From Cyclina sinensis (Eukaryota; Mollusca; Bivalvia; Venerida; Veneridae), in the NCBI GenBank assembly GCA_012932295.1, contig JAAONU010000019.1, forward strand, positions 20,965,908 through 21,029,907: a stretch of DNA of 64,000 nucleotides, given 5' to 3'. Shown here piece after piece: positions 33,561-44,900 of this stretch (its first letter is position 1; each line of letters opens with the position of its first letter). A program made the translations under genes and the position numbers. The notes under the pieces were generated by a model that was given only the letters and a program-made list of their open reading frames with translations, did no database searches and was not told where the DNA came from.

Positions 33561-36500
33561 AGTCAGTGATTTATTCCCAGATGGATAAGGATGCATTCAA
33601 GCCCAAATATGTACTTGTAAAATTTAATGATGGTCGTGTTTGAAGTAAAGCTCGTGAATGCTCTAGATGTCTTATTCCAGAAGAGATCACCTAGAGCATC
33701 AGCTAGTTCTACTAGAAAATATACAGTTCAATGGTCTACCGGTATTTTTTTTCTCTGTATACAATATTATTAAATATAAACTATATACATATTTCCATGT
33801 TTCGTATGTCACTTTATGACATTGATTCTAAGCTTTCCAGTTCCAGTATCAAACACCCATGTGGGGGTAATAATCACCTTTAGTGATAGTTCTAGTTTTG
33901 ATTTTGTTTTACTTTCATTAAAGCTCATGTGACATGAACATATTGTTTTATTTGCTGTGCTTTTTTACAATATAGTTTATGGCCTATGGCTAAGGCATCT
34001 CTAAAAGTGAGTGAACTATGCTGCAGAATTCAGCTTTACAGCCATAAACATGAAAAAAGGAAATCCATTTGTGAATGAATCCAAATTAGAGATGAAAGCA
34101 ATTTTCAAAACTCTTTATTTTGATCAGTAAGAAAACTGATCAATAGAATCGATTCAAAATAAGAAATGTTACTTTCTCACCTGCTAGTAAGAAAAATCTG
34201 GACAGATGCTAGTCACCTGTCTTGATTTTTTGGTGAACATCAATCCAAATATATTTGACCACGCCATTAACCGTTGATGCATACTTTTAAATGATGCCAA
34301 AAGTTTATACACATTGATCTTCAATCAATTGGTCACAGACGGTAAATTCCTCCATTATTATCGACTCGATCATAATATATTAGCCACAAGCAATATTCAT
34401 TTCATCTTAGAATAACCTTAGTTGAGCACTTTTTACATGATATGCACCAATTATTTCTTATTCCTACTTTCACTGGTAACGTGTGCACCCATTTTGATTA
34501 ATTTCTAATGTGAAGATTCGGTTTAGGGGAGGTAATGAAACCTGGGAAACGGTACGAAACTACCATTTTTCTTCAGCCTTTTCCTTCCGTTGTCATTTAG
34601 TGTCAGGTTTGCCCGTAAATATTATTACTGTTTGTGTAAAATTAACGGTTGTTGCTCTTTCAAATGATTTAGCTTAATTACTTGAAAAGGTTTTACTTTT
34701 ATAGTAAAGTAAAACTCAATACACCACCTAACTCACATTTTCTACCCAATATAAGATATCCAATTTTCTGTATTTGCAGGCTGTTGCCGTGGAAACGGAA
34801 GGGAATTTGGAAAAACAAAACATAGTTTTAATTCAAATATGAAGTTGATCTACACAGTTATCATACTTCAGTGCGTGGCAACTTTTTTTGTCATTACAGA
34901 TTATTTATTATGTTAAATGTTTGTGCATACACCTGAAAGAAAGGGTTTCATACATTAATCCTTTAACTGTTCACACCAAATATGTTCGTTTGAGTTAATC
35001 TTTCTTCTTTGCGATACTTGTGAAATATTAAAACACGAAGTAAGGACAAATGTAGACTATTTAGCAAGTTTATTTTTGTTTTCTAGCAGCAAATAGATGT
35101 CATCAAGACATTTCAATAGAGTATGAATAAAGAACTTAAACCGAGATTTTTTAATTACATTTGTATAATCAATATAAGTTGATAGTTTTGCGACACAGAC
35201 AGTGCAGGTATTGAGCGGATCACACGGCAACTATTAAACTCCTGTAAGTTAACAATTTTTATGATCATTTAAATGGATAAACTAAATTAATCAATCAGTA
35301 AAGTTATATGACATATGCTTTTTATTTGATTCAGGTTTTTCAGTAAGGTTTCGATAACCAATTTATTTTCACAAATACTTAGTCTAGAGAATGTACATTT
35401 ATATTTTGTGGACAATGTATTATCATATTTTATCATTATTTTTATAATTATTATTATTACTATTATCATGATTTGTTTTGTATTTTTTGTTTTTGTTGTT
35501 TTTTTCTTGATAGATATCAGATTTATTGTCATAGGCGAATATATATATATGCAATGTGGAAGCATTACTTCCAGAATTGGAACTTTCACTCGTGAACGGA
35601 GTACATTGTGTATGTGTGAATGTGTTAGAATTTGCAATGTGACTTTTCTATCGTTTATAGTCTGTCAGCGAGAGCTTAAGCGTAGTGAAATTCGCAAATC
35701 CAAGTCGAGCATGTATGCAATGCCCAATCTTACATTGATGACATTAACAGTGAGGACAAATTCGGAACTGAAGTCACGCAAATATCTATCATAACAAAAA
35801 TATGATTTTTTTTCGTCATAATCGACCGTCTCTGTAGTTGATATGAATCCGTTAACTTCAAAACACGTAACAGTCTCACTTTGGGTTATGAGTTCGGTTC
35901 AAGCCCCGTGTCTGACCATTCCTATTTGTGGGAAATTTCGCACATTCTAACGGGAATGGGAGCATCGAAGAAACGACAGTTATGTGAACTACTCTCCCGT
36001 ATAAATTTAACTGTTAGAGGATTTTAAAAACAGTTGAACCAGTAATCATAATTAGTATTACTTTATTTCTTATTTTTTATCTTTTATTTTTTGCTTATTT
36101 CTTACAGTTGTAAAATTGTACCGAGTCAACATAATAATTGCAACATTTAGCATTTAGACGATTTTGATATTACAATCTTTTTCCGTTTATTTGCTGAATG
36201 GTCACGAAGTAATATTCCTTTATCTGACTAACAAACTGTCCATTTCAGCTATACAAAACTGTTTAAATTTAAGATAGTTAAATCATCCGATATAAATTTT
36301 CTGAAATTAACCGCAGTATTTGCTTACTGAACAAAAGTATTAATGTGTATATTAACAAAGTTTGAATAATTTCAAGGAGAAAACAAATTGTTCAGCGCTT
36401 GTCGAAGACAAAATGCACCGAAGAGTTTATACGCGTAGCAGAAGTGCTGGTGTTGATTTTATCGTGTCATCTTTTGAATTAATAGTGTGAAGTACTCGTT

Positions 36501-37779
36501 GTAACAAAGGGTATTTGCACAGTATATTTGCTTGACGTAAAAAATCAAATATTTATGAGTATTTCAAACAAGATTTTAAAAAATAGACGTATTTTAGCTA
36601 GGCTTTTAGCTATAAAACATGAAAAATATCGGTATTCAGTCTTTAGAAAAACAAATTTGATTATTTCTTCCCTTGAGAACTTGTCTTCACGTAGCTGCAT
36701 GGTACATAAAGCGCTATATATCACTACTGTTTACATTACAAGAAAATGTATTAAACGGTCCAGGTATCTCACGGTTTCCCGTAGCTATAATTATATATTC
36801 TCTGTAGTCATTTATAGTAAAAGCAGTTAGATTGAAAATTCTTTAGTTTTTATGTCCAGCTTAAGTGAAAACAACATTGAAAAAAATCTTTGAGATGTTC
36901 AAAAGATATGAAGCAGACACGCAATGGGGACAGACAGAGATACGAACCTCAAATCAAATGTAATCAAGTGGATCATTTTATATAGTATATCTATGGAGTA
37001 ATTTCAAAATCCTTCAAATTGGGATAGACAAGGGGAGGGGGAGAGGAAATGAGTCGGTTTGATAGCTTTGTGCTAGAGCTTGCGCTTTATTATTTGGACG
37101 GATTCATTCCTAATTACAGAAACAAAACAAAATTCATTCAGCATTCAATATTCCAGATAAGTCAGGTATTTTAAGCATACCTAACCTTAAACTTTATAAG
37201 TAGAGCACAAGTAGCTCAAATGCTACAGTAGCATAATCAAGGCTTGCCGTTTAATGCAAGGTCTATCGCAAACGAGTCATAAAACATGGGACGCAAATTC
37301 ACTTTAAAAGATCAGCATCCCTTTTGATATACTTTAAATTATTTGTCATATGTTGGCCACCAGGCAATCAGAGTGAGCAAGTACCCAGCCATGCTGTCTC
37401 CATCAAGCATCACAAATATCTTTTTGATATGAAAATGAATTTGTATGTGAACATAAGTACATCATGCAGGAGGAGGTAGCACATATTGCTTTTATAAAGC
37501 TCACAGGCAAATTTCTGTTTAACAAATAATCAAATCTTGTATGTCAATTATTGGCATTAAACATAGCAAGTACCATAATGATGTCGGTATCGCTTTTAAT
37601 ATTTGTTGTGGTACTCCTTTCCTCGTGCAGAAAACCTGTGTGAAAGTTGTTTGCTTCTTTGTGGAGTTAACGTTGATCAAGTGGGTCGAGAACGCTTTGC
37701 AACATTCAAAAGGAGATAAATCTTGGGTAAGAGCTGGCTATTGTAACAGTTCAATGTTCAATAATCGTTTGATACGTTA
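33561..37779. other. Long noncoding, AT-rich region
   Basis: A short coding-like remnant sits at 33,553-33,705 (QSVIYSQMDKDAFKPKYVLV, KFNDGRV*). Otherwise no gene is supported. Frames near 35,287-35,794 run through (TTA)n and T-rich sequence, and those at 36,528-36,830 and 37,541-37,780 have no recognisable features. Confidence 0.45.
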
Positions 37780-38035
37780 GCATACGTCGCAAGCGTTATT
37801 ACCGGCGAAGAAATGGACGCTACTCTGACATAATTACGTACGTCCTTAGAGAAAAGGTTCTGTTGCTTCAACGTCTTCAACAGAGGTTGAATATCTTACA
37901 GTTTGTGCTGGGTAACTTGAAATGACAGAGATGCCGTGATGAAATGTTGATACCAATTGTTTTCTTCTTTCACGCCCGTCCATTCCAACAAGATAACGCT
38001 TGATGTCACACGGCTCGCGTATCAAGTAAAGTACT
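37780..38035 (+). pseudogene. Third Tc1-like transposase remnant
   Basis: Badly decayed. RRKRYYRRRNGRYSD (37,788-37,832) matches the family's RVWRRRNERY segment. After lost sequence, 37,905-38,025 reads LGNLK...RDAV.KCLIPIVFFFHARP, then FQQDNA*CHTARV, the region around the second catalytic D. The piece between (with VWGGIS) and both ends are not recognisable, and a stop lies next to the catalytic D. Much older than the other two copies. Confidence 0.6.
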
Positions 38036-38049
38036 ATATCAAATAAATG

Positions 38050-39640
38050 CGCATTCTTTATACTATACTTATATTAAGCTATAAGAGTCATCTACTGGTC
38101 AAATACGAAGTTTCAGGAACCTGTGCCCAAGCGTTCTATAATTGGAAACAACTTTGTTTTTCAAAGTCTCTGTGACCTTGGCCTTTGACTTGCTGATCTG
38201 AAAAACTATAAGGAGTCATCTACTTGTCATGACCAACCTACACACTAAGTTTCAAGTATCCGAAATCAAGGGTTTTTTATTTATAAATTAGAAACTGTAT
38301 TGCTTTTCAAGATTACTCTGACCTTGACATCTGACCTGGTGACCTAAAAATTGTAGATGGTCATTTACTTTTTATCACCGACCTACACACTAAGTTTGAG
38401 CAATAGGGACCATCAGTTCTGTAGTTATTGATAGGAAACCGCTTTGACCTTAACCTTTAACCTGGTGATGTGAAAAACATTAGGAGTCATCGACTGGTCA
38501 TGGCCAAACTACATACTGCGTATGAAGAGCATGGGACCAAGCTTTCTGTAGTTATTGATCGAAAACCATTTTGCTTTTCAAGCTCATTGTGACCTTGACC
38601 TTTTACCTGGTGACCTGAAAAACTAAGAGGATCATCTACTAGTCATGACCAACCAATAAACTAAGTTTGAACAACCTGGAACCCGAGTGTTCTAAAGTTA
38701 TTGATCAGTAACTGTTTTGATTTTTTACGGACACACTGTGACCTTGATCTGGTGACCCGAGAAAGTATAGGATCATTTTCTGTTCATGACCAACCTACAT
38801 ACTAAGTTTAAACAACCTGGGTTCTTAAGTTATTGAAAAGAAACCGTTCTGCTTTTCAAGGTCAATATGACCTTGACCTTTGACCTGGGGATGTAAAAAC
38901 AGTAGGGGTCATTCTCTTCGTCAAGACCAACCTACACTTCTAGTTTAGGAACCTGGGCCCAAGCGTTCTAGAGTTATTAATCTGAAATTGTTTCGCTGTT
39001 TAAGGTCACTCTGACCTTGACCTTTGACCTGGTGATGTGAAAAACAATAGGGGTAACCTACTGGTTATGGCCAACCTACACACTAAGTGTGCAAAACCAG
39101 GGACCAAGCGTTTTAAACTTATTGATCGGAAACCATTGTGACCTTGATCTTTAAACCAGTGACCGGAAAATCGGTAATGGTCATGACCAGCCTTTACATT
39201 AAGTTTTGACAACTTGTAAGCAGGGGTTCTATAGTTATTGAACGCAAACTGTTTTGCTCTTAAAGATCACTGTGAACTTGACTTTGATCTGGTGACCTGT
39301 AAACTTATAGGGGTCATCTACCTGTCATGGCCAACAAACACTCTAAGTTTAAACAAACAGGGACCAAGGGTTCTTTAGTTATTGATCGGAAACCGTTTTG
39401 CTTTTCAAGGTCACTATGACCTTGACCTTTGATCTGGTGATATAGAAAACTGTAAAGATCGTCTAATAATCATGATCATCCTAAATACTGAGTTTGAACA
39501 ACCTGGGACCAAGGATTCTGTAGTTATTGATTGGAAACGGTTTTGCTGTTCAATGTCACTGTGGCCTTGATCTTTGACAATGGGACCTGAAAAACTATAG
39601 GGTTTATCTGCCAGTCATAATTTCTGAATCTCATACACAA
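38050..39640. repeat. Tandem array of about 140-bp units, TGACCTTTGACCT family
   Basis: About eleven units. The ctacacactaagtttgaaca word recurs near 38,238, 38,391, 38,511, 38,652, 38,796, 38,930, 39,074, 39,195, 39,338 and 39,481. Unit order is ggggtcatctactggtcatg, accaacctacacactaagtt, gggaccaagcgttctatagt, tattgatcggaaaccgtttt, gctttttcaaggtcac and tgaccttgacctttgacctg. Perfect DR1 sites occur at 38,874-38,886 and 39,018-39,030. Confidence 0.9.
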
Positions 39641-39759
39641 TTGTCTAACAAGGGAAATAACACTCACTGTTTACATCCATATTTTGGTACTTGGCAGTTA
39701 TAGGTAGATTTATTTTGTCGTTTTTAACGTTTTCAGCGCATGACAAAAATGCTGTAGCT

Positions 39760-40450
39760 CCCCCCGCACAAACTTTGCGATCGATCCTTTTGTCCGTTTG
39801 ATTGTCCGTCTATATTTGTTTCATTCTATTTTTACTAACAACTGTTTTTACTAGGTTTTCAACAAAGTTGAAACCTGGTTCTTAAATTGGGGTATGGCGG
39901 GCGGGCGGACCGACGTGCGGTCGGGCGTCAAACTGATAGTTTCCGTTCAATAACTTAAGTTTGGATTGACCAATCTGAACGAAACTTGGTATATAGCATG
40001 CTTGCATGGCATGGAAACCTAGCTTTGGATCACAGCTGAGGTAAGTCGGATCAAGGTCAAGGTCACTTTTACTAAAGATAATAGAAAATTGGTTTTCGGT
40101 CAATAACTTAAGTTTTTACTGGTCAATCTTGACCAAACTTAGTATATAATACACTTGCATGATAACCTAGCTTGGAATTATATTTGGGACCAATCTGGTC
40201 AAGGTCACTGTTACTTAAAATAGAAAATCGTATTCCAGTCAATAACTGGCTATGACTCATGTTGACTAAACATGGTGTAAAGCGACCTTGCATCAAAACC
40301 TAGCTTGTGATTTGTATGCAGTTTGTGTGGTCAAGGTCAAGGTCATTTGGTATATATCACCCTTGCACGGAACCTAGCTTAGGATTATATTTAGGATCAG
40401 TCTTGCCAAGGTCATGGTCACTGTTACTTAAAAGAAAATCAGTTAACGTT
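39760..40450. repeat. Tandem array of about 130-140-bp units, CTTGGTATATA family
   Basis: After a leader with a GC-rich stem and CCGTC-like words (39,893-39,930: ggcgggcgggcggaccgacg), four diverged units carry ttccgttcaataacttaagt, aaacttggtatatagca.gctt, gcatggaaacctagcttgg and gtcaaggtcaaggtcac. Open frames across it are artefacts. Confidence 0.82.
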
Positions 40451-41350
40451 AAAGAACTTGGGGTTCAATTGGCCGAATTTGATGATACTTTGTGTATAGC
40501 ATCCAAATGTAGCATCCTGACACCTGGATGCATTAGTACGCACTCAAAGTCATTTTTATGGCTTCATGCTTGCACATTATACAAACTGCGTTGTTCAAAT
40601 GTTTCATAATCATAAAGCTTCTAGTTTTATGGTATAGTTATGGATTTTAATGAGTCCTCAATGATGAGTTCTTGGGTTAAGATCAGTTCACAGTTAACTT
40701 TGAAAAAAAAATTTCTTTTGTAAAATTATTTGGTGAAACGTTGAAAACCTGGTTTCGTCTAATGGCAGCGTTTTTTTTTTTTTTTTTTCTTTTTTTTTTT
40801 TTTCTTTTATTGTTTTTTTCTTGACGCCTTGGTCAAGGAGGCTACGCCACACGAACCTATGTGTGCTGATTGATATTACTATGTTATTTAGAAATTAATA
40901 ACAAACAGCGCACTGTTCCAAAAATAAAATATGATCAAGAAATATTGTTGAGATGCAACGATGGAGTTTCATTAAGGAGTAAGGTTTTTAATACGTAAAT
41001 ATTTCGTTGAAGGATTCGCACGTACAGATAAGGTCCAACAAAGGTTTTGTGCAACAGGAAAATTAAAATTAAATCCGTTCGCTTTAAGCGCAGAAATATG
41101 TAATGTAGAATTATTTCAATTCTGTAATAATTGAATTGAGATGCAAAATTACACAATTATATGAGATGCAGGTTTTAAGGTTACTTTCAGAAAATTGCCA
41201 TACTTAGGAAATTATATTTCATTTCGAAACACTTTTAATTGTTTTCTTTCTTTTTTTTCTTTTAGTTAATTTTTCGTTGTAGGTCTGCACCTGCCTCCTA
41301 CGTATTTCACAAGAGATCATTTGTATTGACTTCTAATGTTATTTTTTGTA
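40451..41350. other. Noncoding with poly-T tract; 5' flank of the four-helix gene
   Basis: T-rich run at 40,771-40,803 with further T-rich sequence to 40,820. 41,222-41,290 is pyrimidine-rich. An acceptor-like ttattttttgtag|G at 41,350 suggests that a 5' UTR exon of the downstream gene lies somewhere here; I could not locate it. Confidence 0.45.
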
Positions 41351-41365
41351 GGGCAAACAGCAAGA

Positions 41366-41971
41366 ATGGGTCGAAAGTGCTCCGTATTCCTACTAATTTC
41401 CTCTATAGCTGTTACGATAACTGGCATTTGTTTCGACTGGATTAACTTCAGTGAGATACTTCAGAATAAACAAGACATGGAACGCGCAGGAATCAGACCA
41501 TGTAATGATGCAATAAATGCGTACCCCTGGATTTTCATGGGATTTATAACTGTTAAAATGATAGCGTGTTTCCTTGAATATTTATTTGATATTTGCTCCA
41601 TAAACGAAGGTGGAGAGGAGCGATTAGACAAACTGTCTTTGGTTTGTAATATGGTTACCTCAATCTGTTTAACTGCTGATTTAATTATTTTAGTGATATT
41701 TTCACACCATTGTCTGTCAGTCGAGGAAAAGGACATTTTTCATGCACTGAAAAGAGATGAAACAACTGATTTAGTTGCTGGTTTGTTTGGAACAGGGGGA
41801 GTTATATTCAACGTCATGATCAAAAAAGCCCTGTCAGGGATAAGCAAATTAATATGCTGTTGTTGCAAAGAAAGGAGTAGCTGCTACATAGTTCTTACAT
41901 GCATATCCGTGTTCTTTATTTTAGTTTCCGCTGGCCTTTCATGTGCATTGCTGTACAAACTATTAAATTAG
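41366..41971 (+). CDS. Four-helix membrane protein, unknown function
   Basis: An intact 201-aa frame from ATG 41,366 (MGRKCSVFLLISSIAVTITG). The frame is open ten codons further upstream, but that part crosses a good splice acceptor (41,338-41,350), so 41,366 is the better start. Four hydrophobic segments lie near residues 6-25, 53-75, 93-115 and 175-198. The segment ends contain cysteines, and a CCCCKERSSCY cluster before the last helix could be palmitoylated. The layout (short N-terminus, loop with CNDAINAYPW between helices 1 and 2) recalls small tetraspanning proteins such as claudin- or MARVEL-like families, but I see no claudin W-GLW-C-C signature. It appears to be single-exon coding. 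Confidence is good that it is a gene, low on function. Confidence 0.72.
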   Translation: MGRKCSVFLLISSIAVTITGICFDWINFSEILQNKQDMERAGIRPCNDAINAYPWIFMGFITVKMIACFLEYLFDICSINEGGEERLDKLSLVCNMVTSICLTADLIILVIFSHHCLSVEEKDIFHALKRDETTDLVAGLFGTGGVIFNVMIKKALSGISKLICCCCKERSSCYIVLTCISVFFILVSAGLSCALLYKLLN

Positions 41972-42146
41972 GTGAAAAGAAATATATGCCTTAATTGCTT
42001 AAAAAGCAACCTGTCAATCAAAGCCATTAAAATGAGTACATGTTTTGTCTAACTATATTTTGAATTATACAAGCGAAGTTTGCAAGTTTGCAGTTTATAT
42101 TAGATGTGTTTATTAGATATATGTAATTGTTAATCGGCTATGTCAA

Positions 42147-42152
42147 AATAAA
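42147..42152 (+). terminator. Polyadenylation signal AATAAA
   Basis: Lies 176 bases after the stop of the four-helix gene and is followed by a GT/T-rich stretch (gttgttctgtcatttaaatt). A plausible 3' end for that transcript. Confidence 0.6.
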
Positions 42153-42320
42153 AGTTGTTCTGTCATTTAAATTTTGTTTCCTGATAGTTCAAGAAAGAAT
42201 TATGATCCTTCATGTAGAAACCCCTTATTTGCTTGTCCCTGGTAATTGCGACATCTTCCGCTTGCTTTAAAACAATCTAATAATAACTGAAATATTTAGC
42301 ATCGTTAGTATTCATTGATG

Positions 42321-42983
42321 CATAGCAATGTTTTAAATCAGTGTTAACATAGCAATGTTTTAAATCAGTGCTAACATAGCAATGTTTTAAATCAGTGTTA
42401 ACATAGCAATGTTTTAAATCAGTGCTAACATAGCAATGTTTTAAATCAGTGTTAACATAGCAATGTTTTAAATCAGTGCTAACATAGCAATGTTTTAAAT
42501 CAGTGTTAACATAGCAATGTTTTAAATCAGTGCTAACATAGCAATGTTTTAAATCAGTGTTAACATAGCAATGTTTTAAATCAGTGTTAACATAGCAATG
42601 TTTTAAATCAGTGTTAACATAGCAATGTTTTAAATCAGTGTTAACATAGCAATGTTTTAAATCAGTGCTAACATAGCAATGTTTTAAATCAGTGTTAACA
42701 TAGCAATGTTTTAAATCAGTGTTAACATAGCATTGTTTTAAATCAGTGTTAACATAGCAGTGTTTTAAATCAGTGTTAACATAGCATTGTTTTAAATCAG
42801 TGTTAACATAGCAATGTTTTAAATCAGTGTTAACATAGCAATGTTTTAAATCAGTGCTAACATAGCAATGTTTTAAATCAGTGTTAACATAGCAATGTTT
42901 TAAATCAGTGTTAACATAGCAATGTTTTAAATCAGTGCTAACATAGCAATGTTTTAAATCAGTGTTAACATAGCAATGTTTAA
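42321..42983. repeat. 27-bp minisatellite with 54-bp higher-order pattern
   Basis: About 24.5 head-to-tail copies of a 27-bp unit (catagcaatgttttaaatca + gtgytaa), nearly identical. In the first eight copies gtgTtaa and gtgCtaa alternate strictly, giving a 54-bp higher-order unit; later copies are mostly T with occasional C. Near 42,730-42,790 the variants catagcaTtg, catagcaGtg and catagcaTtg sit in consecutive units. There are no spacers, so this is not a CRISPR. Confidence 0.97.
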
Positions 42984-42989
42984 GGGTCA

Positions 42990-44319
42990 GACAAGTACGG
43001 AAATGTTTATATCGACATTAATTTTAAAGCTCTTGAAAAATTTGTGTTTTCGATACTTCATTAACAGAATCCATGTGATTATGAATGGCAGTTAAAAAAT
43101 AATACCGTATCAATTAAAAAAATCTTTCAAAAGGTTTTGCAAAAGTAGCGCAATAAATGTCATCAAATGTGGTCGTATTTACAGCAATAGTCAAACCATA
43201 TATTCAGCGAAATATTAATGCTTTCATTGTACGTTTCCTGAGTTATAATGCTTGAGTCCTTAAACAGTACTTCGACATCACAATATGCACAACGGCACCA
43301 CGACGTTTAAAAATATGACATTCAAGGTGCATTCCTTCTTGTTTCGGTTTTCGCTTACATTTCCGTATTTACCTACATTTTTATACGTCTTTTTGTATAA
43401 TATCTGTTTCTATGTTAGAGTTATTAGATATTATTTACGAGTGTAAATATTGTTGTTAACTACAATTCACTGATATCTCTTGTATGATGCTTATGTTATT
43501 TCTTCACTAGCTTTTCGTCTCAGGTGACTGAAATAAACTTTTCTGTTTGTCAAGCAATTCTTCAGACGTTTTCTTACTAAAATTACATAACTTGGGTGAT
43601 TTTGACTCTTTTTTGCGCTGTTGAATCACAGGACATCACAACGCCCTGGTTTGCATGCGCACGCAAATAATGCAAGAATAAAATGCAGAAATGACAATAA
43701 ATAAATATTCAGTTCGTAATGATGAGTTTTATCACTTTTTATTTAGGTTTTTTTTTTCGTACATGTATTTATTTTATTACTGTTTTACACTTTTTCATGT
43801 GCACCGTTAGTAAGTTTAAGAATAACCGAATGATCTCAACGACGGTTAACCGGCTCGGATTTCTTTTGATTAAAACAACGTCCTGTACTATTTATCGTCC
43901 AGCAAAGGATTCTTTCTGATTTTCAGCTAAAACTTTATACTAATATGTACAATAAGAAAATGATGTTGAATCCAAGATATCGGGGGTAGTTTCTTTGTAA
44001 AAATGAAAACACTTGCTTTGAATCTTGTCAGATTGGTCGAAACTGCTGGATGACCTGAATAAAATGTCAATTTCTACGAATGATATATTTTTTAAAGGAG
44101 TGTCGCTAATGATCGAAATTACAGCTTTAAAACAGAAGGTCTTTATATACAATTTATCCAGGTAATCTTTGATTATTTGTTGTAGACGACAGAAACATAG
44201 ACTTTTGGCACCGAAGGACTTCTTGTGATCATGGAACAGGACTAACTACGAATTGAAGCAGAATTGTCATGACCAGTTATGCTGTATGATTTACAGGAGT
44301 CACTCCCGTTTACAACTAA
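42990..44319. other. Noncoding, AT-rich
   Basis: No gene can be supported. The frames at 43,719-43,919 and 43,940-44,152 are short and lack features. Confidence 0.5.
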
Positions 44320-44900
44320 AAAACATTATTCATTAATATATAATATAATTAACGTATAACAAAAGAACTTTGAAGTATCTTCGAGTGGAAAGTTTTTTAT
44401 ACGAGACTTAAAATCGCCGAGTTGCGGAAATTTTTTGCATACGGATATACACCGGAAGCGAGCTGTATTTCGTAAATAACTTAATTTTAAGTAACACAAA
44501 TGATATAAATCATCAAAATATATCAGAAATGATACATTTACCAAAGAAAGTATCTCTGTGTGAAAAGTTTTTACAAGAGAAAGAAAATCGGTTATTTTCG
44601 AAAAAACAAACGACCTGTATTTCATATATAACTTTTATTCTAGTAACATATGTGATGTTATATCATATATAATGTACTGACAAACGAAATTTGAAATACA
44701 TTCGAGTGGCAAATTTTTGCAAGATAAAGAAATGGGCAAAATTTGATAAAATTTCGCATGCGGAGATACACTAGAATCGATCTGTATTTCATAAATAACT
44801 TGTATTCATGTAAGATGTATTGTATTATTCATTAATATACAGCAGAAAAAAATGTATTTACAAAAGTGTCTTCGAGTTTTCATACCACAGAACAGCCGAA
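44320..44900. repeat. Diverged tandem array, about 150-175-bp units
   Basis: Three to four old units. tgtatttcrtaaataact recurs near 44,463, 44,612 and 44,785, always preceded by tttttgcaagagaaag, tttcgcatacggatacac and followed by agtaacatatgtgat and a ttcattaatatatac word; cttcgagtggaaa marks unit joins. Noncoding. Confidence 0.72.

Noticed and set aside
35287..35794. Overlapping frames of 116 and 128 aa
   Set aside because: They run through (TTA)n/T-rich low-complexity DNA and have no recognisable domain.
42321..42983. CRISPR array
   Set aside because: Units abut with no spacers, and the genome is eukaryotic; this is a minisatellite.
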